Positions 16,916 through 25,727 of a stretch of 64,000 bases of DNA are shown here, one piece after another. The stretch's first letter is position 1, and every line of letters begins with the position of its first letter. Location: assembly GCA_965199725.1 (NCBI GenBank), contig OZ241321.1:992001-1056000 (forward strand), written 5' to 3'. Source of the stretch: G965199725 sp965199725 (GTDB lineage: Bacteria; Pseudomonadota; Gammaproteobacteria; Nitrosococcales; Methylophagaceae). The notes under the pieces are model-generated. The model was not told the origin of the DNA, searched no databases, and was given only the letters and a program-made list of their open reading frames with translations. The position numbers were made by a program, and so were the translations under genes.

Positions 16916-19168
16916 ATGATTGATCTACTGTTCTACCTATTTATCTATCCCATAGAATGGGTTATGCAGGCTGTCTTAACAGGGCTGTTTTTCCTAACGG
17001 GCAATTACGGCTTGAGCATTATCGGCTTAAGTATTGTTATCAATGTGTTAATTTCGCCACTTTACTATCTAGCAGAACATCTCAAAATCCAACACCAACT
17101 TGAATTAAACAAGCTAAAGCCAAAAATAAACTTAATCAAAAGCAAACACCAAGGTCAGGAACGACATCTTTATTTGTCCGCTTTATACAAGATTTACAAC
17201 TACCATCCGCTTGAAAGCGTTAAAGCCTCACTTGGTCTGTTATTACAAATTCCATTTTTCTTTGCTGCTTTCCATTTACTGGGTAATTATCCTGTATTTG
17301 ACGGGATTAGTTTTGGTGTTATCAGCGATTTAGGCCAAGCTGACAAATTGTTATTTGGTCAGAACTTACTACCAATTTTGATGACACTTATCAATCTAGC
17401 ATCTGCTTATTTTTATAGCAAAAACATGGCTAAGTCGGATCAGTATCAACTTTGGGGCCTGTCGGTTATTTTCTTAGTTGTATTGTATTTTGAGAGTGCA
17501 GCATTACTGCTTTACTGGACGATGAATAATGTATTTTCTTTGGCAAAAAACTGGCTTGAGGTGCAGTTTAATGTAAGTAGGGTTAAAGAAGGCACAGTCA
17601 AATTTTTTAACAAAGCACAAGATTTTTTTAAAACTGATAACGCGATGATAATGCTTGTGTCTATCTTTTCTTTTTTAGTGCCAGTTATGCATTTTTATGC
17701 CTTTAACAAGCATAAATTTGCTTTTGATTACCGTGTTTTCATCTTGCTTTCTCCCGCTTTATTGATGATAGCTTACGGCCTATTGTGTAAAAGATATTTT
17801 CCTAATTATTGGCAAAAACTCTTGGCCATGGGTGTTATATCAATTATGGTTGTTTATGCTTTTAATCCGATTTGGATACGTTATCAGAATGAGTTAGGAT
17901 TTTTTATCTCACATAAAATAAAAATTTTTCTGTGTTTAGCTACATTTTTTACAGCACTCGCTTATTATTACTTTCATAAACTTAAAATTTATATAGTTAT
18001 TTTGTTGGTATTAGTTTTGGGCTTTACAGCACGATTTATTAGCCAGCGACCCTATCAGGAGACCGATCATACTTCGTTAAAGCAATTAGCAGAGGGCTTT
18101 CTTGACTTATCACTCAAACAAGGCTTTAAGTCTAAGCCTAATATCTATTATTTGGTGCCTGATTCTTACCCTTCTTATGAGTCCCTGTTAACTGAATTTA
18201 AATCCAAAGAAGATACTTTTAATAATATTGATTTTTATCAACAATTGGAGCGGCACGGCTTTAAAACCTATAAAAATGCCTATTCTAATTATGAGCATAC
18301 TAATAGCTCAATGTTTGCTACATGGATGATACGTCACCATTATAACTATGCTAATAGGAGTAAAGAATTAGATACTGCAGTTGCAGGCAAGAATAAGGTA
18401 TTGGCGACACTGATTAACAATAATTATCATATTTATCATAATTATAATTGCCAAAAGTTTTATCCAACTATTTATTGTTTGCCCAGCTTTGAATTACAGC
18501 ATAGCCTTTATTTAGATATTATTAGTTATTATCTTGGCTATAAGATGACTATAAAACTTTATAATGTAACACGGCAGAAAAATACATTACCACTCGTATC
18601 TTATGATGGCGTAGATGATTTTAGTAGAGTAATTCCATTAACCCTTAAAAAAACTAGCCCTAAATTTGTTTATATTCATGGTAGTGGGTTAATGGGCACG
18701 AAGCCTCTTAAAGAAAGCGCTGCTCTAGTAAATAATGACCTGTTGTCAGCTGTAAAACTGATTCAAAAAGAAGACAGTAACGCAATTATTATCATTCAGT
18801 CTGACCATGGATCAAGACAATCATGGACATATCGTAGCAAACAAAGCAATCAAACCGCTCAACAGGTATTTGGTATTTTATTCGCAGTTAAATGGCCAAA
18901 AGAATGTCAAAGATTCAATCAAGTTAAGGCATTAAGCCCGGTTAATTTATTTCAATATGTTTTTGCCTGTACTATGGATATTGACAGGCCAAGGCACCTT
19001 GAAGCGAATGATAGTTATCAATATGGTCTTCAGCTACGACATCTGTGGAATAGTGAAATTGATAAACAAACCTGGAAGCGAATTGAAAATGGTATGATCT
19101 TAGAACAGCCGATTAAGATGTCACCAGAAGACATATCCAAGTTGCTACAAAGCGAAAGCAGTAATTAA
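16916..19168 (+). CDS. YidC/Oxa1-like domain fused to a sulfatase-like domain
   Basis: 750-residue inner-membrane protein. Residues about 1-225 resemble the YidC/Oxa1 insertase core (LSIVINVLISPLYY, then ALYKIYNYHPLESVKASLG and a TMNNVFSLAKNW end). Several more membrane segments follow (about 240-385), then an alkaline-phosphatase/sulfatase-fold domain (about 415-730). In it NYEHTNSSMFATW places a candidate nucleophile Thr at 462, and IIQSDHGSR puts a metal-ligand DHG at about 630. Such domains hydrolyse or transfer phospho-groups outside the cytosol. It is 9 bases upstream of pepM, so a role in phosphonate export or transfer is inferred. The genuine yidC is separate (25.7-27.4 kb). AT-rich compared with flanking genes. 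Confidence 0.8.
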   Translation: MIDLLFYLFIYPIEWVMQAVLTGLFFLTGNYGLSIIGLSIVINVLISPLYYLAEHLKIQHQLELNKLKPKINLIKSKHQGQERHLYLSALYKIYNYHPLESVKASLGLLLQIPFFFAAFHLLGNYPVFDGISFGVISDLGQADKLLFGQNLLPILMTLINLASAYFYSKNMAKSDQYQLWGLSVIFLVVLYFESAALLLYWTMNNVFSLAKNWLEVQFNVSRVKEGTVKFFNKAQDFFKTDNAMIMLVSIFSFLVPVMHFYAFNKHKFAFDYRVFILLSPALLMIAYGLLCKRYFPNYWQKLLAMGVISIMVVYAFNPIWIRYQNELGFFISHKIKIFLCLATFFTALAYYYFHKLKIYIVILLVLVLGFTARFISQRPYQETDHTSLKQLAEGFLDLSLKQGFKSKPNIYYLVPDSYPSYESLLTEFKSKEDTFNNIDFYQQLERHGFKTYKNAYSNYEHTNSSMFATWMIRHHYNYANRSKELDTAVAGKNKVLATLINNNYHIYHNYNCQKFYPTIYCLPSFELQHSLYLDIISYYLGYKMTIKLYNVTRQKNTLPLVSYDGVDDFSRVIPLTLKKTSPKFVYIHGSGLMGTKPLKESAALVNNDLLSAVKLIQKEDSNAIIIIQSDHGSRQSWTYRSKQSNQTAQQVFGILFAVKWPKECQRFNQVKALSPVNLFQYVFACTMDIDRPRHLEANDSYQYGLQLRHLWNSEIDKQTWKRIENGMILEQPIKMSPEDISKLLQSESSN

Positions 19169-19177
19169 GGAAAATAA

Positions 19178-20476
19178 ATGAAAAAAGTATATGTAAGCTT
19201 AATAGCAGATTTATTACATGCAGGGCATATTAGAGTTTTAACCAAGGCAGCAGAATACGGTGAAGTAACTGTGGGGCTATTAACTGCCAGCGCAATTAAT
19301 GAGTTAAACGATAGTGCTTATTTAAAATATAAACAAAGACTCGCTGTTGTGCAGAACCTTTCTATGGTTAATAAGGTTATTCCGCAAGAGACTGCCGGCT
19401 ATCAGGATAACTTACTTCAATTGAAGCCTGACTTTGTCGTGCATGGTGATGACTGGCAAACTGGTTCGCAAAATCAATATCGTATACAGGTACTGGAATT
19501 ATTAAAAGATTGGGGTGGTAAGCTGATTGAAGTTGAATATAGCAGTGATATCAGCGATAACAATATTAAAAATCAGTTAATGAAGCTGGGCGTTACCACA
19601 GTAACTCGCCTGAATCAGTTACGGCATTTCCTTCAGCATAAAAAAGTTGTTCGCATTTTAGAGGCGCACAATGCTTTGAGTGCATTAATTGCTGAACATA
19701 CCGAAGTGATAAGGAATGGTGAATTGGTTAGCTTTGACGGTCTTTGGGCAAGCTCATTGACTGATTCAGCCGCTAGAGGTAAGCCAGATATTGAAGCCGT
19801 TGATATAACTGCGCGCATTAATACGGTCAATGATATTTTTGAAGTGACCACCAAGCCAATGATTTTTGATGCTGATACAGGCGGCAAAACTGAGCATTTT
19901 GAATTTACAGTCAAAAGCTTGGAACGCACTGGGGTGAGCGCACTGGTGGTTGAAGACAAAACAGGCCTTAAGAAAAATTCTTTATTTGGTAATGATGTTG
20001 TGCAAACTCAGGACAGCATAGAAAATTTTTGCGACAAAATAAGTAGAGGCAAGGATGCACAAATCAGCGATGATTTTATGATTTTTGCTCGTGTTGAATC
20101 TTTAATTTTGGAAGCAGGTATGGCAGATGCATTAAAGCGTGCTGAAGCTTATATAAAGGCAGGTGCTGACGGGATTATGATTCACTCACGCCGTCAGGAC
20201 CCAGTGGAAATTATAGAATTTATGCAAAAATTTAGAGCTGGCGACACTGCCACGCCAGTGGTTGTGGTCCCAACCAGTTTTAATACGGTAACAGTAGAAG
20301 AATTTATAGAGATGGGAGTTAATGTGGTGATTACCGCTAACCATATGTTGCGTGCTGCTTATCCTGCGATGCTTAAAGTTGCACGATCAGTGCTTGAAAA
20401 TGGTAGAAGCCTAGAGGCTGAGCCTGATTGCATGAGTATTAAAGAAATCTTAGAATTTATCCCGGGCACCAAATGA
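19178..20476 (+). CDS. pepM: Phosphoenolpyruvate mutase with N-terminal nucleotidyltransferase domain
   Basis: Rearranges PEP to phosphonopyruvate, forming the C-P bond that starts nearly all phosphonate synthesis. 432 residues. Residues 1-140 are a TagD-like cytidylyltransferase fold (DLLHAGHIRVL, HAGH about 14-17). Residues about 155-432 are the isocitrate-lyase-fold mutase, with SFDGLWASSLTDSAARGKPD and the diagnostic EDKTGLKKNSLFG at about 259-271, and IMIHSRRQDP later. Where cytidylyltransferases have RTxGISTT, this N-domain reads EYSSDISDNNIK, so it may not be catalytic. AAGGA precedes the ATG, overlapping the previous stop. Confidence 0.93.
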   Translation: MKKVYVSLIADLLHAGHIRVLTKAAEYGEVTVGLLTASAINELNDSAYLKYKQRLAVVQNLSMVNKVIPQETAGYQDNLLQLKPDFVVHGDDWQTGSQNQYRIQVLELLKDWGGKLIEVEYSSDISDNNIKNQLMKLGVTTVTRLNQLRHFLQHKKVVRILEAHNALSALIAEHTEVIRNGELVSFDGLWASSLTDSAARGKPDIEAVDITARINTVNDIFEVTTKPMIFDADTGGKTEHFEFTVKSLERTGVSALVVEDKTGLKKNSLFGNDVVQTQDSIENFCDKISRGKDAQISDDFMIFARVESLILEAGMADALKRAEAYIKAGADGIMIHSRRQDPVEIIEFMQKFRAGDTATPVVVVPTSFNTVTVEEFIEMGVNVVITANHMLRAAYPAMLKVARSVLENGRSLEAEPDCMSIKEILEFIPGTK

Positions 20477-20607
20477 TGACTTAACGATCGCCTGTAGATT
20501 TACCCCTGCGGGCTAACTGGCAAATGGCGATCCATATCGAGATCTTAAGCTTTAAACTCTCCATGGTTTGTTCATATTGCCAAATAATTGGATTTAAAAA
20601 ACAAATT

Positions 20608-20636
20608 TTCTCAATATGGGACAATCAAATTATAAT
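20608..20636 (+). promoter_or_regulatory. Putative internal promoter of the phosphonate cluster
   Basis: TTCTCA at 20608-20613 and a perfect TATAAT at 20631-20636 with a 17-base spacer lie in the 178-base gap between pepM and the aminotransferase fusion gene. Transcription would begin about 12 bases before the ATG at 20655, which has no clear ribosome binding site, so translation may be nearly leaderless. The same gap holds an inverted repeat, GATCGCC (20486-20492) with GGCGATC (20526-20532), of unknown role. Confidence 0.45.
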
Positions 20637-20654
20637 TTAATGTAATCATAAACT

Positions 20655-21965
20655 ATGATTGAAAAAAGAATAATGGTAGATATGTCCGCTACCTTAATCC
20701 ATCATGGACACATCCGCTTATTAAAAGAGGCGGCGGAATATGGCAAGGTCATTGTTGGGCTGACTACCGATGCTGGGATTATCAATAAAAAAGGCTACCA
20801 GCCTGAACTTAACTTTGCCTGCCGACAGGAAGTGTTAGAGGCTATTCAATATGTTGCGGAAGTGGTACCCGTGCCGTGGTTATTAGATGAACACATTTTG
20901 GATAAATACAGCATTGATTTATTAGTGCATGGCGATGATAATTCTAATCTGATAAGCAAAGACAGATTATTGATTTTGCCCAGAACAAAAGGTATTAGCA
21001 GCACTCAGATGAGGCGAAATGCAATGCGCGCTATTACCCAGAAAAATAATCAAAAACTGATGCTAACCCCTGGCCCTGCGGTGGTGTTATATGAGAATTT
21101 ACAGCATTTGAAACCCTTATTTGGTAGAGGGGATGATGAATATACCGCTATGGCAGAAACGGTTACCAGTTGGATAAAACGTTTAAGCGGACAAGACGAA
21201 GTGGTAGCAATGCAAGGATCGGCTACTTTAGCCCTAGAACTGGCAGCGCATAGCTTTGTCTCTGGCAACGTTTTATTGATTTCAACAGGTTATTACAGTG
21301 ATAGATTAGAGAAGCTATTGCCGCCAAATTGCCAGCTAACAATATGTAAATACGAAGATATAGAAAAGATAACAAAGCGTTTTGATTGGATTTTATGTGC
21401 TTATACTGAAACTTCGGTGGCATTTAAAGTAGATTTGCAAAGCGTTAAAAATAAAGCGGATGCATGCGGGGCAAGATTATTTATTGATGCCACGGGTTCA
21501 ATTGGTCTGGAAGATAATCATCACTTAGCTGATGCGATGGCATTTAGTTCGTGCAAAGGACTATTTGGTTTAACAGGTGCCAGTTTTGTAGCACATAAAA
21601 CTAATTTAAAAGCTAATGACTCTAGTTTATTTTATTTTAATTTAATCACCCAGAGAAACAAAATGGTTACAGGGCCTTATCACGCCATTGCCTCACTATA
21701 TGGTGTGATAGATAAGCATGATATTTTCAAGCAACGAGTGATTGATAGTAAAAATGCGATTTTGCAAAAATACCATGATATTGTTCGCCATGATAACCAG
21801 CCACTACTTTGCACTTATTTAGAGGGTAAAGTGGTGCCAAATGATGATAACATTGTTTTGTATGCGCCACGTTCCGAGCTAATAAGCGGTTCGGTGATTT
21901 GTCATTTTGGCGACATTTATAACGAGACCCTTAACCTTACTTATAAGATAAGTGTTAAATGCTAG
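20655..21965 (+). CDS. Nucleotidyltransferase fused to class V aminotransferase, probable 2-AEP synthesis and activation
   Basis: 436-residue two-domain protein. Residues 1-130 are a TagD-like cytidylyltransferase with both motifs intact: IHHGHIRLL (HxGH at 16-19) and RTKGISST at about 109-116. Residues about 135-436 are a PLP class V aminotransferase opening with MLTPGPAVVL, with the cofactor Asp in FIDATGSIG and the Schiff-base Lys at about 301 in SSCKGLFG. The expected reactions are phosphonoacetaldehyde to 2-aminoethylphosphonate, then activation to a CMP-phosphonate. A bifunctional cytidylyltransferase-transaminase is known in Treponema denticola (PntC), but with a different nucleotidyltransferase fold. 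It overlaps the next gene by 7 bases. Confidence 0.82.
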   Translation: MIEKRIMVDMSATLIHHGHIRLLKEAAEYGKVIVGLTTDAGIINKKGYQPELNFACRQEVLEAIQYVAEVVPVPWLLDEHILDKYSIDLLVHGDDNSNLISKDRLLILPRTKGISSTQMRRNAMRAITQKNNQKLMLTPGPAVVLYENLQHLKPLFGRGDDEYTAMAETVTSWIKRLSGQDEVVAMQGSATLALELAAHSFVSGNVLLISTGYYSDRLEKLLPPNCQLTICKYEDIEKITKRFDWILCAYTETSVAFKVDLQSVKNKADACGARLFIDATGSIGLEDNHHLADAMAFSSCKGLFGLTGASFVAHKTNLKANDSSLFYFNLITQRNKMVTGPYHAIASLYGVIDKHDIFKQRVIDSKNAILQKYHDIVRHDNQPLLCTYLEGKVVPNDDNIVLYAPRSELISGSVICHFGDIYNETLNLTYKISVKC

Positions 21966-23026
21966 ACACCAACACATTGATTGATTTGTTAGTCTCGCGT
22001 AGCTATAGCCATCTTTGTGTCGTGCCGTGCAGTTTTGCTAAAAATATTATCAATGCAGCCATCAATCATAATGGCATTGAATATACCCCATGCGCCAGTG
22101 AAGCAGTGGCATGTTCAGTGGCTGCAGGACTTAAAATGGCAGACAGGCGCCCCATTGTGATTGTTCAGTCTTCTGGGCTTACCAATATGGGCAGCTGTAT
22201 CACTAGTCTGTTAAAACCCTATGGCGTTACCTTTCCAATGATTGTTAGTTGGCGAACCTATAAAGCGGGCGATAGTGAGATTCAACACCAACATCTGGCC
22301 ACTAAACTACCCGATTTAATCAAAGCTTATGGTTATGATTACACGATTTTAGATAAAAATGATATTGGCAAGGCGATTGAGCAAATTGATCATGCTGATG
22401 CAAACTCGTTTATTTGCGTGCTTGAAGCAAACACTTTTGCTAAAGCTGAGCTACAAAAAAAACATCAGTTGGATTTATCAAACTATACGTCGCGTAGCGA
22501 GTTTTTAAAACAATTAAATATAGCATTTAAAAACAGTGAAACCCTTTTTATTGGTACTACCGGGAATACGGCGAGGGAGATGTATAGCTTTATGCCAGAT
22601 ACCCATAATTTTTATATGGCAGGTAATATGGGTGGTGCATTAAGTTTAGGTCTGGGCGCAGCCAAAGCGGGCAAACACGTGATTGTTTGTGGTGGAGATG
22701 CAGAGTTTGTTATGCATATGGGAGGCTTAAGTACTGCTGGTCGTTACGCTGATGAGATTGATTTAACTTATATTTTATTTGATAATCAATCCAATAAATC
22801 CACAGGCGGACAAAACACTTATCAACGTCATATTGATTATATAAATATCGCTAAGAGCACCAATTTTTACACTGATCAAGCTGCAATAAAGGATGTCCCT
22901 GCTTTTGTCAGGGCAATTAAAAACAATAAAAACAAAACTGGGCTAAGGTTTGTTTATGTCAAGTGTGGTTTTGATAATGAATCACCCAGACCGCCACTTG
23001 ATATAGTCCAGGCAAACAGAGTTTAA
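21959..23026 (+). CDS. ppd: Phosphonopyruvate decarboxylase
   Basis: TPP-dependent decarboxylase (355 residues) converting phosphonopyruvate to phosphonoacetaldehyde, the irreversible step that pulls the unfavourable mutase reaction. The N-terminal PYR half has VVPCSFAKNIIN and the conserved cofactor Glu in CASEAVACSVAAG; the PP half has CGGDAEFVMHMGGLSTAGR (about 243-261) and NQSNKSTGGQ (about 277). The usual GDG is GDA here. Translationally coupled to the preceding fusion gene through the overlap AAATGCTAG. Sulfopyruvate decarboxylase is a relative, but pepM context settles the role. Confidence 0.92.
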   Translation: MLDTNTLIDLLVSRSYSHLCVVPCSFAKNIINAAINHNGIEYTPCASEAVACSVAAGLKMADRRPIVIVQSSGLTNMGSCITSLLKPYGVTFPMIVSWRTYKAGDSEIQHQHLATKLPDLIKAYGYDYTILDKNDIGKAIEQIDHADANSFICVLEANTFAKAELQKKHQLDLSNYTSRSEFLKQLNIAFKNSETLFIGTTGNTAREMYSFMPDTHNFYMAGNMGGALSLGLGAAKAGKHVIVCGGDAEFVMHMGGLSTAGRYADEIDLTYILFDNQSNKSTGGQNTYQRHIDYINIAKSTNFYTDQAAIKDVPAFVRAIKNNKNKTGLRFVYVKCGFDNESPRPPLDIVQANRV

Positions 23027-23044
23027 TTAACGGTAATATTTTTT

Positions 23045-24349
23045 ATGATTTTTTATAATAAGCCTATATTTATTGTCTTAGGATTGTTGTTATTTCCCAG
23101 TCTTGCTTTTGCATATTTGGACCCAGGCACCAGCAGCATGTTGTTATATTTTATTATTGGGGTTTTTGCCACATTAATTTATTCAATAAAAAACCTGTTT
23201 TTCAAGGCAAGAGTATATATTTATCGTCTTTTTACCAAAGAAAAAATTAGTTTAACGGATATTAAGAATATTGTTTTTTATTCTGAGGGTGGACATTATT
23301 GGCATAATTTTAAGCCCGTTATTGAAGAATTATCAAAAATGGGAGTTAAATGCAGTTATTATACTAGTGATAAAAAAGACACAGGGCTGACTTTTAAATC
23401 CCAACATTTTGATAGTTTATTTATTGGCAATGGGCGCTTATCAATCATGTCGCTGAATTACCTGAAAGCCAAAATATTAATAATGACCACACCACAACTT
23501 GAGGTGATGCACCTTAAACGATCCAAAACAGTAGATTATTTTGTTCATTTAGTTCATGCACCGACTGATGTATTTAACTACAAACCTTTCGCTTTTGATT
23601 TTTTTGATTGTGTAATGTGTTCGGGGCAACATCAAATTGATCATTTGCGCTTGATTGAAAAAGTTAGAAACACACCTGCTAAAAAGTTACTCAAAACTGG
23701 CCTAGTTTACTTTGATGAATTGCTAAAAAATAAAACTGAAAATCAGCATAAAAGTCAACAGAAAATAGTTTTAGTTGCGCCCACTTGGGGAGAGGGCAGT
23801 TTACTTAATAAAGCCGGTTTTAAGCCTTTGGCATTATTAACGGAGGCGGGATTTAAAGTTATTTTGCGTCCTCACCCACAATCTTATGTTAATGACATTG
23901 AACTGATGCAAGGGATTGAAGGTCAGTGCGATAAAGATGATTTAATAAAGATCGACAAAAACCCCAATGCACAAAACGTGATGCGGCAGGCAGATATTAT
24001 GGTGAGTGATATTTCAGGGATTATCTTTGATTTTGCCTTTGTTTATGAAAAACCAGTGGTAGCATTTAGCAATATTTTGGACCAGAGTCGGTTAGCAGAG
24101 ATTACTGAGATTAACGCCATAGAAGAAACGCAAGCTACTATTTGGGAGGTTGAAAAAATGAAGGAAATTGCCACTGAAATTAACATTAAGCAAGTGGATA
24201 ATTTACCAAAATTAGTCCATCATGTCCTTAACGAGGGCGTTATTCATAATATCAAAAAGCTCAGAGAAGAATCTTTATTTAATTATGGCACTGCTGGTAA
24301 AATCGCTGCTGAGCAAATTAAAGATTTATTGGTTACAGTAACGAGTTAA
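23045..24349 (+). CDS. TagB/TagF-like CDP-alcohol phosphotransferase
   Basis: 434-residue membrane-anchored protein. It begins with a signal-like segment ending SLAFA, then YLDPGTSSMLL and a second hydrophobic segment (about 35-50); the rest is a CDP-glycerol glycerophosphotransferase-type GT-B fold with VLVAPTWGEGS, ILRPHPQSY (about 273-281) and MVSDISGIIFDFAF (about 318-331). Family members move polyol-phosphate from CDP-polyols to teichoic acids. Here, last in a phosphonate operon with cytidylyltransferases, it plausibly transfers a CMP-activated phosphonate to a glycan or lipid. The acceptor is unknown. It ends convergent to mnmE without a recognisable terminator. Confidence 0.82.
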   Translation: MIFYNKPIFIVLGLLLFPSLAFAYLDPGTSSMLLYFIIGVFATLIYSIKNLFFKARVYIYRLFTKEKISLTDIKNIVFYSEGGHYWHNFKPVIEELSKMGVKCSYYTSDKKDTGLTFKSQHFDSLFIGNGRLSIMSLNYLKAKILIMTTPQLEVMHLKRSKTVDYFVHLVHAPTDVFNYKPFAFDFFDCVMCSGQHQIDHLRLIEKVRNTPAKKLLKTGLVYFDELLKNKTENQHKSQQKIVLVAPTWGEGSLLNKAGFKPLALLTEAGFKVILRPHPQSYVNDIELMQGIEGQCDKDDLIKIDKNPNAQNVMRQADIMVSDISGIIFDFAFVYEKPVVAFSNILDQSRLAEITEINAIEETQATIWEVEKMKEIATEINIKQVDNLPKLVHHVLNEGVIHNIKKLREESLFNYGTAGKIAAEQIKDLLVTVTS

Positions 24350-24379
24350 AGATTAATCAATGCTTGTCCTGTTGGTTCC

Positions 24380-25720
24380 TCATTTGCCAATACAAAAGTC
24401 AGCAAAGATTTGATCCAGCAAGTTTTCATTGGTGAAGCTACCTGTTATTTCGCTGAGGGCCTGTTGTGCTAGCTTAAGCTCTTCAGCAAGCAGCTCGCTA
24501 GCGCCCATTTTTTCAAGGCAGTTGTATCCAGTTTCAACTGCCTCACGTGCACGGGCAAGTGCGTCTAGATGGCGGCGGCGGGCAACAAATGTGCTTTCAT
24601 CTTCAGGATGATAATCAGCGGTCTTGCACAGGCTTTTTTTCAGTAATGCTAGCCCAGAACCTGTTTTAGCAGACAGGTATACATGAGTAATACCTTCCTG
24701 TTTAATGATTGACGGCTGTCTACCGCTTTGATCAATTTTATTATGGACAATGGTGAGTGGAATATGCGCTGGTAATGTTGAGCGGATTGCTTCATCTTTG
24801 CTTGTGATACCCTGATTGTCATCAATCAGCAATAAAATATGATTAGCCTGAGCAATTTCATGTAGTGCTCGGCGGATGCCTTCCTTTTCAATAATATCAC
24901 CTGAATCGTGCAATCCGGCAGTGTCAGAAATGCGTAATGGCAAACCGTCAATATGGATGTCTTCTCGCAAAATATCGCGCGTAGTGCCAGCGACCTCAGT
25001 TACAATCGCTGGATTATGACCAGCCAGCTGATTGTGCAAGCTAGATTTTCCGACATTGGGCTGTCCTGCCAATACAACATGAATACCTTCTCGCAACAGT
25101 CGGCCCTGTTTGGCATTATGCTGAATACTGTTAATAGTCGCCAATAGCCCCTGCATTTGCTCATTTACCGCCGTATCCGCTAAAAAATCTATGTCTTCAT
25201 CACTAAAATCAATGGCGGCTTCAACAAACTTGCGCAGCTCGGTTAATTGCAACAATAGTTTATCTATTTGTCGAGAAAACAAACCTTGTAGTGATCGCAC
25301 GGCGCTGCGGGCCGCTTGTTCACTTGAGCTGTTGATCAGATCAGCAATAGCTTCAGCTTGTGTCAGATCTATTTTGTTATTAAGAAAAGCCCGTTTTGAG
25401 AACTCGCCGGGCTTTGCCATTTTTGCACCAAGTTTAATCGCGTATTGACACAGTCTATCAAGTATTAATGGATTGCCATGCCCTTGCAGCTCGACGACAT
25501 CTTCTCCAGTGAATGAAGCAGGATGGGGAAAGAACAGTACAATGCCACTATCAATAATGCTGCCATCATAATCTTTGAAATTGCTGAATTGAGCAAAACG
25601 TGGCAGCGGTAATTTTCCGCATATTTGTCGTGCTATCTCAGCGCTTTTGTCACCAGACAGGCGAATGACACCAATGCTACCTGAACCTAGCGCGCTTGCT
25701 ATAGCGACAATAGTATCCAT
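24380..25720 (-). CDS. mnmE: tRNA modification GTPase MnmE
   Basis: With MnmG installs the 5-(carboxymethyl)aminomethyl group on wobble uridine-34. 446 residues from the ATG at 25720 (MDTIVAIASALGSGSIG); an upstream in-frame codon at 25771 would run into yidC. It has the N-terminal tetrahydrofolate domain, a G domain with GQPNVGKSSLHN (His where Leu is usual), ISDTAGLH and HNKID, and the conserved terminal CIGK. Last gene of the rpmH operon. Confidence 0.97.
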   Translation of the reverse strand: MDTIVAIASALGSGSIGVIRLSGDKSAEIARQICGKLPLPRFAQFSNFKDYDGSIIDSGIVLFFPHPASFTGEDVVELQGHGNPLILDRLCQYAIKLGAKMAKPGEFSKRAFLNNKIDLTQAEAIADLINSSSEQAARSAVRSLQGLFSRQIDKLLLQLTELRKFVEAAIDFSDEDIDFLADTAVNEQMQGLLATINSIQHNAKQGRLLREGIHVVLAGQPNVGKSSLHNQLAGHNPAIVTEVAGTTRDILREDIHIDGLPLRISDTAGLHDSGDIIEKEGIRRALHEIAQANHILLLIDDNQGITSKDEAIRSTLPAHIPLTIVHNKIDQSGRQPSIIKQEGITHVYLSAKTGSGLALLKKSLCKTADYHPEDESTFVARRRHLDALARAREAVETGYNCLEKMGASELLAEELKLAQQALSEITGSFTNENLLDQIFADFCIGK

Positions 25721-25727
25721 TCTTAGT

